Assembly: GCA_021234535.1 (NCBI GenBank)
Contig: CM037850.1
Location: forward strand, 744,001 to 808,000
Length of the DNA: 64,000 nt
Source: Stichopus chloronotus
Taxonomy: Eukaryota > Echinodermata > Holothuroidea > Aspidochirotida > Stichopodidae
Direction: 5' to 3'
Shown in pieces: positions 46,201 through 58,200 of the stretch (positions within the stretch are counted from its first letter, which is position 1; the number at the start of each line of letters is the position of its first letter). A model generated the notes under the pieces. The model had not been told where the DNA came from. It did not search any database and was given only the letters and a program-made list of their open reading frames with translations. Made by a program: the position numbers and the translations under genes.

Positions 46201-49200
46201 ATCTCAGCCAGATTTCACTATAAATGATATAAGAGTACAAAGGTATGACATAACATATAAAGAGATATTGAGAGGTAAAATACTGGTCTACATGTGACCA
46301 GGGAATATGGAACTGTTTTGTGCTATCAAAATAAGTCCAAAATGCTCCTTTTGGACTGTAGAACATATTTGTATGGTGCAGTGTTGTGGGTAATCTGTTT
46401 GCTCTCAAATGGAGAATCTGTGAGGTGACTTCATATGAGTGGTACACCGTCCACTGTGTGATACAGCACAGAGGAAGGAAACATTTTAACATGAGAGTTT
46501 GAATTATCTGAGAAGACTACCATATGATAGGTTGCTGTGGATAAGTCAGCTGAGTTACCTGGTGACAATGACTACATGCCAGAAGCAGGCATGGATCAGC
46601 AGAATGGCAGTTTAGATTGTTGGTGAATATCACGAAATAGGGATGGCTTGAGAAGTATGATATTGTAACATAGCTGATATGAACACACTCATCATTAAAT
46701 GATATACATAGTTACATTAATGTTGGTGACTGAAACTAAATCAGTAACACAGAAACAGTATAAACCAGATGGTGGGTAAGAAGTCATTAACATAAATGAA
46801 TATGCATAATAAGTAAATAGCTAGAAATAACTTTACTAGTTTAGGATATGAGAAAAAGGAATGTCAAACGATGGGTACAATATGATGTAAAACATTAAAG
46901 AGATACCATGAAAGAGGATATGAATATAACTATGACGAGTCATGGTGAATAGTATGTCCATGCTTACAATCAGCTGTCATGTATGAATATAAAGGGATGA
47001 AAATATAACTATAAGCAGTACAAGATAATCAAACATAACAAGAACATGAAACACACACACATGCGGTAAACAAATGTTAACAGTAATAGTACATAGTATT
47101 AATGAATTTAAAGTTAACTGTTGGACACGTACATTGCCATTGACCAAGGGAATGGCATGCCTGCACAGTATTCAAAGTTGTCTAAGAAGGTACAAACTTA
47201 AAACAAAACATGCCCTCTGGAAAATACAAATAAACTCTTAAAATGAAACTAGGATACTGACCCAGATTTTTCTTCTGGCAGATGACCAGAGGTGAGAACT
47301 CTTTCAAATAGCACTCTTGTGTTGTTATCCTCTGAGCATGAAAACATGAAAACATATTGAATAAACTGGTGAACCATTTGGCAGCAGTTAACAAAGAAAA
47401 AATTAATGATAGAGCAAAGATGGCAGTACCAATGTGTACTCTGTGATGATGTAATGCATTAATAGATGCCAATTAACTGTGCTTTTCTATTGTTGTCTCT
47501 ATGCAATGTCTCAGGGATTACCTTCTACCAATGTGCTCCTTTCATTTTGCATTTTATGCTTCATTTTCCACACTGCAGTCACAGAATGACTGAATTCAAA
47601 CCTACAAGGGCCTATGGTTGGAATCACACTAACTTATAACAAGAACAGTTATCAATTATTTTTATTTATGCTAAATCAATATCAACTTATAACTTAAAAT
47701 ATTTTTTCAACTTTTCCCACCCCTTCTTCCCCTGTCTTCTTCATCCCCCCCCCCCCTCCACCGTTCCTAAGCTTCACTTCTCTCCCAGATATAAAACATC
47801 ATGACTCAATTATCAACTACAGAATCTGAACTTAGTTTCAAAGAATCTTTGCTAAATTCAAAGATTCACTAAGAGAAACTAACACAATTGCTTAGTACAA
47901 AACCAAATACATATACACTGAAAAATAATTTTTATAGACTGAAGACACAGACTGTCTTTATCTATTAAAATCAAGTTTTTGAACTATTTCACTGGTCACC
48001 ACCAGTGATATCAACCAATCCTGACCATTCTCCAACTTACCATTGAGATGTGAGAGGTATTCTATGTATGCTAACACGTAGTCGGGAACATTCTCATATC
48101 TTCGTAGACCTAACTCAAATATTTTAATAGCAATTTGTGAATCCTGGAGAGAGGTGGAGAACAAACATTACATTACAACCTCTGAGCCCGATATTAAACT
48201 CATAATCCACATCAAAAAAAATTAAAAAAATAATGGCATGTCAGAACCAGTTCCCCCTTTCATTCATTTCTCATATTTTATTCCATTTTTATTTCTAATC
48301 AAATGGGTTTTTGGGGGTGCTGCATTATGCCTCTCTGGGGGCCGCATTTGGCACGTGAGTCCTAAGTTGGCCACTCCTGTTTAAAAGCATAAATCAAGAG
48401 GTAATGCAGTACTTGACCTTCTTCAGGGGAGGGAGACATCTTGCCCATTATACCAAAAGCAGTCCTTTCACTATCTTGTGGAGAAATTTTATCATAATCA
48501 TTGTGTTGTCACAAAGATTTTCGTTCCTGATCATTTGGCAGAACTGGTGCACATGGGCTATGTACTACATGTGGCATAACATATTTGTTAATTCTGGTCT
48601 TTTGGTGACTTGCAAAAGAACATTATTATAAGTTTTGTAGCAAGTTATGAATATGTGAGACATTGTCCCAAAGTTGATATACATTCTGATGGCATATAAT
48701 GCTATTACAATCAATAAAAGTAAAGTCTGATTTATTAAAATCAATAAAAGGCTGATTCATCAATATATGGCTATGAACCAAAACAGTAGTTAAAGAGTTT
48801 GAAAGGACAACGTTTGGTTCATATGATCACAAAAGGTCTGGTATAATTGGCATACCAGAAAAGGAGCTAAGATATAAACATCACTAGTTGCAGAGTTCAC
48901 CAAAGATTTTTGAGAGCTTGAGAAGTTGAGTGAATTGTTCAGCATGGGGAGCTGGGTTGAGGAGGGAGCTCAACCTTACCTTCAGCCAATTTTTTCACAA
49001 TTGAAACGATAGGGCTAAACGATGAAAAATGGTACCATTTTGATGTAGAGTTCTTGCGCTATGTATTGCCAACTTTTTATCTGGCCTAGCATTGTCTTTC
49101 TAAATAGTCCCAAGATTGATCTTTTTATGGCGTTGGTCTCTGTTTCACATGATGGTAATTTTCACTCGGGGACAGTGGTCCCTCTCATCCCCAATCCCTG

Positions 49201-52200
49201 GGAAAACACTGTATTGCTAAAATGATACTGAAGACTTTATGCACCATTTTGTACAATATTACATGTTTCTGATGTAGCATTTTGGGAACATTGTTCATAT
49301 GCAAATACATGATACTTTAAGAATGGTAATATATTCTTACTTTACTGAAGTAATACTCCATCAAAGCAGCTGCGACAAACACGTGGTGTTTGCATCTCGA
49401 ATCTTCACGAGCCTTTTTGAAAATTTGTCGTGCCTCTTTGATTCCTTCTGCTCTTCTTGCAAATTTCATGTACTGTATATAGGCCTTGAATGGAAGTAAT
49501 GCATAATGGTACGTTTGTAAAAACAATAAAATATTTTCTATAGCACTAAACATTATCAAAAGATTAAAAATACTAGCATTAAGCATCGTCGCAATTTTAG
49601 CCTCTCCATCACATTGATGACAACAAGAGGAAATGATATTTTCATTCAAATGAAAATGACAGGTTGAGTGACATACACAACATTTGAGGCTGGTGTACCA
49701 GGCATTAAACTGGCCCATCCCAATGGCCCCCTTCTCTGGTCATAATTCAAAATGTGTCTAAATACATGGAACTCTGTGGGTACAAGAATACATTCTCAAG
49801 GTGCAAATAGATACCACCAAATTTTGTTGCCTTTAACTAAGAAGAAACACCTCTTTACACCCAAGCTGCCTTAGTCTGTATTAAAAGATTCTGGTCCTGC
49901 CACTGAGGTGGCTGCCTACACTGGTAAAGAAAAACTAGAGCATCATTGGTGCAGAGGCTCATACCTCAACATCCTGAAGGTACCATTTATGTATCATTAT
50001 GTCAAATCATAGGTACCACTGAGTATCATTATACCAAATCATCAACATTGTACAAGAGAATCTGTAGGACTGCACAATTTTCAGAATTTCATATACTGGT
50101 GCTCCAACAGTGCAGAAGTTTGATCTTTCTCCATAAATTATTAAAGTTGTAAAAATTTTAATGGGTACTACCAAATAACAATGCTTAGGCAGCATCACTA
50201 TTCATCACATCCAATAATTATGAAAACTGTCAATTTTTACTAATTTTTCTTATTGGTTTGTACTGGCTGTGGGTATATGAATTGGTACTAATGTGGAAAA
50301 GTGAATGGTGAGAAGTTTTCCAAAACCAGTTTAAAACATTAGCTACTCACTCATTAGTGGTCATTTACTGTACATGTGACTCATAATGGGGCCCTCTTAG
50401 TCGAACATTGATCAGTCACTAGAAACTTGACACAAACGTGATATGTTTGTGAAGACTAACTGAAGTTCATGAAACAACTCAAAGTGCCCCTTTAAGTCCA
50501 TATACTGGTCAACATATCTGAGGGCAATACAGTGTTTCACTTAGTATACCAACTGACACTGTCCAGTTACTCAATTATCATTCATGCACGATAGGGATCT
50601 TTGAGATGTGTATGACAGTTTAAAGGGGCACTTTAATGGGAGAAGGAGAAGCAACTTGCAGAATTCCTTAAAATGGGCCATACGGTCCTCATGGAACCAT
50701 AGACTACAAATTCATGAACACCCTAAGATAACCACTAGCAGAGTATCATTATGACAAACCATCAACATTGCACAAGAGAATATGTAGGAGAAGAACAACT
50801 TTGTAGAATTTCCTAAAATGTACCATAGGATCCACATGGGACCTTAGACTGAAACTTTTTTGTACACCCCACATGAACTACCACCCATGGATTATTGTGT
50901 CCATGTTAAATGTAAATCCATGGATGCATGAGTGAGAAGCAAAATTTCAAACAGAATTCCACATAATGGGCCATTGGGCCCACATGGGGTCTTGGACTAC
51001 CAATTCCTGAACACCCTGAAGGGACCAATAACTGAGCATCATTGTGACAATTCATCATCATTGTACAATATGATCTGTAGGAGGAGAAGCATTTTGCAGA
51101 ATTTCATAAAATGGGCCACTGGGCCCACATGGGACCTTGGACCAAAAATTCCTGAACACCCTAAATGGTCCACCACCTATGGAACATTGTGTCCAAGTTC
51201 TAGACAAATCCATGAAAGCACGACGGAGGAGAAGCATTTTGAACAATTGTGAACAGACTGATAGACAGATAGATCATATCCATTCTTTCAGTTTCCATCT
51301 TTTTACACATATTATTCTTCTTTCGATAAGTTCGATTCATAATTTTTTGGAGCGTGACACCATTCCTGCAGCTTTGAGGTCCACCACGGACCATTTGGCA
51401 CTCACAAAGGGCCTTTGTTGGGTCTCTTGATAAACAAAGTGCAAACGTGTGCAGATATCTCACCAGAGTTGGATCCAGGTCTTTGATTGCCAGTAATCTC
51501 TTGAAGATGTTGTGAACCTTTTCATATTTCATGCGACCCTGTGAAGAAATAAAAACATGTCAAGACCAATGGAACCATCCTTCAGACCATTGTCCAATTG
51601 TAGCTGTTACACAACTGCCCTTTGTAGCTGCTATATAGCTGGCTGCCCTTTGTAGATGCTATATAGCTGGCTGCCCTTTGTAGCTGCTATACAGCTGCTC
51701 TTCGTAACTGCTACATAGCTGCTCTTTGTAGCTGCTATATAACTGCCTTTGTAGGTGCTATAGCTGCTCTTTGTAGCTGCTGTATTGCTGCCCTTTGTAG
51801 CTGCTATATAACTGCCATTTGTAGCTGCTATATATAGCTGCTCTTTGTAACTGCTACATAGCTGCTCTTTGTAGCTGCTATATAGCTGCTCTTTAACATT
51901 TAACAAATCTTAGCAAATCATTCCTGTTAGTTCTCAGTTTTAATGCGTGCTACCTCAAATTTGTTAACTTTCCCCCATATGTTAAATGGCCATGGGTTTT
52001 GGGGTGGTTCTTTTGGAAAGCAAAACAGGTTACTACAGGAGCTCCCACAAGTGTTCACTTTACCTAACTCAGTCAAAAAGACAGAAATTCACAGTCGCCA
52101 CATGGACAACAGCAGATTTCAAGGTGAAATAATGATTGCTTTGATGCACTCTGCAGGCAAACTTAGTGAAAAACTTTACAACATAGTGACTATATTAATC

Positions 52201-55200
52201 TTAACTTATTGCCACCTATATCACACTTTGCAAGAATTCATATTTCTGCTCAAATTTTTGCAATATTGGTGAGTATTTAGATCAACAAGCCATTAACGTT
52301 TCTATCACATCGTTGATGAATAGTAACATCAGCAAGCCACCGATAATTCTGTCACATCGTTGATAACTCCTAATATCAACAAGCCATAGGTGCTTCTATC
52401 ACATCACTAATCATTGGGAAGTACATAGCAACAAAAAATTAGGCAAATCAAATTTTGTGAACTCAGCTGAGTTGTCACTTCTCATTTGTCATAGTTCTAG
52501 CACGTCGCAGGAAAGTAAAGTGAAAGAACTAGACCTTTACACAAACCTCTTCAAAGTCAGCATAAGCAAAATAAATTAACATATTGGACTTCATCTGGCC
52601 AGAGATGGCTCTCTCAAAGACACTCGCCGCCTCATCGTTGAACACTTTGGCATTATTCATGTCCTAACAGAAAAATAAAAATGAAAATATCAATATCTAA
52701 ACATACATCCTTCATAGCTAAGTAATTATCAATTTGATGTGAAAAATATCAAGCTGGTCTTGGATGAAGGAGAACAATCCTTGCATGTTCACGTTCAAAA
52801 CAAAGATATGCAGACATTTAGAAAAGTTATGTTACTCAGTACCATACATATGTCTAACTGCCTTGGTACAGTCAGGAAACAAAAGTGTTGCGGTAGCACA
52901 CTTGTGTTCATGAGTGTATTGATGGGTGACAACAGATTCAATACAGGTATTGGTTCTGCTACATTCTGAAAGGATGTCATCTGTCTAATTGAGGCAACAT
53001 CTGGCAGACCTAATGAGTGGTCATTCTACTTACCTCCTCTGTCCACCCCCCCCCCCCCATCTCTCTCTCTCACAAAAAAGTTCATTCACCAATGGTGTAG
53101 TGTTTCTATTTGGTATCCAAGTACCTAGGTACCCAACCGACAAAGTCATGAACCCCTCCTGAAATAGCTACCTCAATCCATCGAGGTACACTGTATGTGC
53201 GACAAAATTGAGCATATCTATCTAGGAACAACTTCATTGTTATGCTCTCACTTAAGATACACAGTGTTTTGTTAACGTGCAATGCAAAATGTCAAATCAT
53301 GACTTCACAATAGACTGGAAGGCTATTAATGCAAGCTAAATTTTGGAGTACCCAGTCACCCCACTTCAATGGTTGGTCAGGTACCCCGGTCTGACTTTTG
53401 GACCCAGTGGAAACACTATAATGGTAGCAATCACAATTATAACTTACTCCTTTCTCTGCAAATGCTTTACTAGAGTTTTGAAGGAAGAGGGCAGCCTCAT
53501 ACCAGATGTCAGCATGGAAGCCAAGACAGAGTAAACACTGCTCATAGGCAAACATAACTGAACGAAGGAAAACAAGAAATATAGAAAATATGGATTACAA
53601 TCTGTTTGTATTTAACATATATGAGGGTGGGGCTGGGAAGGTAGCAAACACTGCTGAAGTCAAACATTACTGAATGAAAAAAAAACTAAGAAATAGAGAA
53701 AATATGAAATACAATCTGTTCATATTTAAGCTATATGAGGTTAGGAGTGGGAAGGTAGAAAACACTGCACATAGGCAAAAATAACTGAATCAAGAAAAAC
53801 AAGAAAAGAAATAAAGAAAATATGAAATATGATCTGTTTGTATGTAAGCTACAAAAGCAATATCTTGAGTTAGAAACACGGCACTGGTATGAGGTTTAAA
53901 GTGTTTGTAGTAAACACAATCTCTTTCATATAAGAACACTGGAATATTCCTTTAATATGAATCATTCCAACTCAGTGACACATGACCCAAAATATGAGGC
54001 AAACACAAAAGAAATATCACAAGGAACCCTTCTACTGATCAGGGGCGAATGCAAGGTTTGCAGAAAAGTGAAAGGGTGGGGTGGGGGGGGGGGTAGTTGG
54101 ACTCATTTGAAGATTCCACATGTATTCCAACATAAGTTGATAAATAGAAGTAACTTCTAAAGTTCATCTTGATTTCTCTAAACACTTGTCATAACAAACA
54201 AACAAAATATCATAAAGTTTTGATTGAATCATCAGTAATAATTCTGGTCAACGAAGTCACATGTGCACCAAAATACTTCATGTTGACAACTTTAAAATAT
54301 TACTCATCAAAATAAATCACTAGGCTGATAATAAGACCAATCATTGTTTTAAATTAGGCTTCTTAAGATTCCTCATTTCTAAACTTTTTCTAACAGTGTA
54401 GTCAACGGCAATCGAAGTACGCAGGTAACAATGCAGGGATGGTACAAACTGTGTAACCTACTTTGCCCATTGATAAAAGCATTTTCATGACTCTCCTGAA
54501 AGAAAACAAATGAATATTTAAGATCTAAATATCACTTTCTGTGAATCTCCATGATCCTTACAGTTATCTTAATTTAATTTATTTGAAACCAAAGTAAGGG
54601 GAGAATTATTCTACAAACCTCTCTTTGTAATCAAGGTTTGGTCTTCTGTTCTCAGAGGGTTACTCTTCTCCCAGTGGATGTATTTCTTCCAGAGATCTAC
54701 CTGTTTCATCTCCTCGATGGTGCTGGATGGGGGCACGGACGGGGCCGACCGGTTCAATCCTTTGGTCAAAGCTTCATACTCCTATTAGAAGAAAAACACA
54801 CAGTTACTTAAATAGACAAGTTCATTAGTTCTTTAGATCTATCTACATGACAAGTTCACAATGTCTTTAAAGGTTGTGTGACATGCATCTTGAAAAGAGC
54901 TGTTTTGATTCAGAAGTTGCAGTGTGAAATCCTGACTGAAAACTTGTTGGAATTTCATTTCTATCTATTAGCATTTTTGAGATGTGACTTTTCAAAATTT
55001 GATGAAAATGCAAAACAGATGACGTGGAGTGTTGCACAGTGTCAGTATCTGTTTTGTTAACCCTTTATATTTTGCCTCTTATATAGTTTCACACTGGTAA
55101 GTGATATCGATATTTTTTAAGAAAATGTATGCTCCAAAATTAAACCCTCTGGGAATATAAATTTTCAATTATCTTTGAAATAAAGGTGAAGAAAACAAAG

Positions 55201-58200
55201 GATAACATAAGACATTTCATAGGAGTCCATCACTTGACATCTCAAATTTGCATAGCCAATGTTTATTCATGCTGAAAGTGTGAGACAGGAATTTGGCTGA
55301 AATTTTCAATCTTTAGTGGGTTTGGATGGAATTTGTGGCTATTTTCAACATTTTCAATAATAAATACACCCAATACACCAAAAGGTAATTTTCATGTCAC
55401 ATGACCTTTAATATAGAAGCAGACTGCCCTCTCATCAACTACTGAGATTCCTTTCCCGTGCCTCTAAAATAGATCTCCATGTACTGAAGTAAAGTAGTCC
55501 CTAACAGATTAAATGACAGACTGACACACCATGATAGATACAGACAGAGATACAGATAGAAAGACAGAGAAAGACATAAAGACAGGTTCAAACAGATCCA
55601 CAGACAGACACAAAAATGTAAACAGACATACAAACAGACATACAGGCATTAATACACAGATGGACATAGGAAAAGACAAATAGTCAAATATAATGGTACA
55701 CAGTTAATCACAGACAATCAAAGAAAGAAGCAGCTATAGATACAGGCAGAGAGATATACACACAGACAGACAAATTAAAAGACAGATATAAAACAGATAT
55801 AAAGAAAACAGACACACAGGCATGATACACTCAGACATACACATATACAAACAGATACAAAGATATATAGTCAGTCAGACACAAGCAGAAACAGACATAG
55901 ATACAGGCAGACAGACATAGAGCTAAAAACAGAGAATCGGACAAATAGAAGACAAATATAGATACAGACATAGATCCAAAAAGACAGGGAAACAGACAGA
56001 CATAGATACAGACTGGCAGATATATTTCATGACTTACTTTTGCTACTCTTCTTGCATTCATATAATCTCTACTCCTATCATCAATCATCTTCTGAGCTAT
56101 GATTGGATTAATGCCCTGAAAAAAAAGAAGAAAAAAACAACAATTGAAACAGAAGCTGCGATGAGATTGATGTCAGATACAAATATTCAGGTGATAAAAA
56201 AAAACGTTCTAAGAAACAGCAATGTAGTTAAGATCAGGGACTCCATAGCTCAAAATGTTCATATAAGCATGGAGTATGAATAAGATTCCACATGAAAACC
56301 TTATTCTTATCCCACTTTTACACTTTTGCTTGTAACCCCGGAACCCCAAGGAACAAACTAATACCATGTTAGGTAAAAGAGTCAATCTCACAAATAAAGA
56401 GATAAATGTAAGAGATCTATGTAAACCATGGAGAAGGAGACTATAGTTGTAGATACAAACACCTGTACAGAAATCATGCAAAAGAAAATAAGGGTAGCTA
56501 GACAGAGGTTACAAGGTTTTCACAACCTGACCCCAGTTGACCATTGGCCTCAGCAGAAAGCAGTAAACTACTTTTGCTTGACAAGGCACAGCTTCAAACT
56601 CCACATCAGATCTGTCCATCCCTTCTTGATATATCATGTTTCATAATATTTTAACAATATGACCCCCTTTGACACAGAGTGACCTTTGACCTATACCAAA
56701 AACAAAACCCTTTCTGTAATCAATATGGTACACCTACATGTCAAATAGAAAATCTGTCCAAGTGTACCTTCCTCAGATATTGTCTTTACACCGTTTCACG
56801 CCCATTGATCCCAAATGACCTTTGAACACCATCTACTTAATGTAACGCATTATGGTATTAAGTATCAAAGGTTTACATGATTCCTACCTTGAGATATTGT
56901 GTTAACATTGTTTTCAATGTTTGACCTTTGCTGACCTAAGATGACCTTTGACCTCAACCAATAATGATACAGGTTCTTTTACTTGATGTAATGCATTTTC
57001 ACGCTAAGTATTAAATGTTTTCATGATTCCAATATTGAGATACTGTCCAAAAGAATTTCAGTGTTTGATTTCTGGTGACCTCAGATGACCTTTGACCTCC
57101 ATCAAAAACAACAGGCTACTTCTGTTTGATGTAACACATTCACAAAGTAAATATCAAACGTTTTTATGTTTCCTATCTTGAGATATCAGTGTTTGACATC
57201 TGGTGACCTCAGCTGACCTTTAACCTCCACCAAAAACACTCAATTCATTCTTCTTAATATGACCAAGCCACATTCTAAATAGGAGAATTATCCATCATTC
57301 CTATCTTTAAGATGTTGTGTTAACAATAGTTTTAATTTTTGGCCTCTTGTGGCCTCAGATGACCGTTGACCTCCACCAAAGACAATAGGGTTCTTCGTCT
57401 CAATATGGGGGCATGTATGTAAGAAGTTTGAGAACTGTCTGAGTTTCCCTCCTTGAAAAACCATAATGATAAGTTACGCATCGCATCGCACACACCCACA
57501 CATACGTAATCATGACCACATGGGGTTTTCTTTTCATCAAAACCAAAAAGCAAGTAAAAGGGAAAAACAAAGACTCACATTTTCATAGCCTGTGTAATCT
57601 TTCCAAAGCACCTCAACATTAACCATGGGGTTACAGACGCCCCTTTGATACACTCTTCGCACCGCTGTGATCCTCTGGTTTTCAGCGTAAGACCCCACAG
57701 CTTCCCTGATGGGGAGAAGAAACAACCATCGATCAGAATGCAAAAATACGTGGCGGTTAAAATGGTGTAACCTACAGTAGCTCACCAGCTCACAGTCTTA
57801 AATACATTAGCAATAGGAACTGGGTTGTGATAAACAGTAAATTGACAGTCCGTCACTGCTCAATGAGGTCAAAAGGTCACGGGAGGACCTCTCCTGACAA
57901 AGACATCAAATAACTTTAATCAATATCAGACAATACTGACTATTGAGTATTATTATTCTGAAGTAATTTATGTTGTTTCAGTTTCAATAAGACCACAACT
58001 CATTAAGAATTAGACGTGATAAGAACATGATTTGTAGTCCTGCTTTCCATGACTATGGTCTGCAGTTTATTCTAAGTACATTTTTGAAAGAATCTAGGGA
58101 CCTCTTAGGAAGTTGAGCCCTTCTAAAGTAACAGCCCTCTGTGATCCCAATTATCTTCACCACTTGATCTCTACCCCATCCCTACCTTCCCTGACACCCT

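Noticed and set aside
54453..54494. Possible extra CSTF3 exon between the ITKR and MFAYEQC exons
   Set aside because: Splice-like edges exist, but including it would shift the frame and create a stop. The flanking exons join perfectly without it.
55439..56088. Cys/Leu/Tyr-rich minus-strand frames
   Set aside because: They translate the CAGA-type simple repeat. Only 56038-56115 is a real CSTF3 exon.
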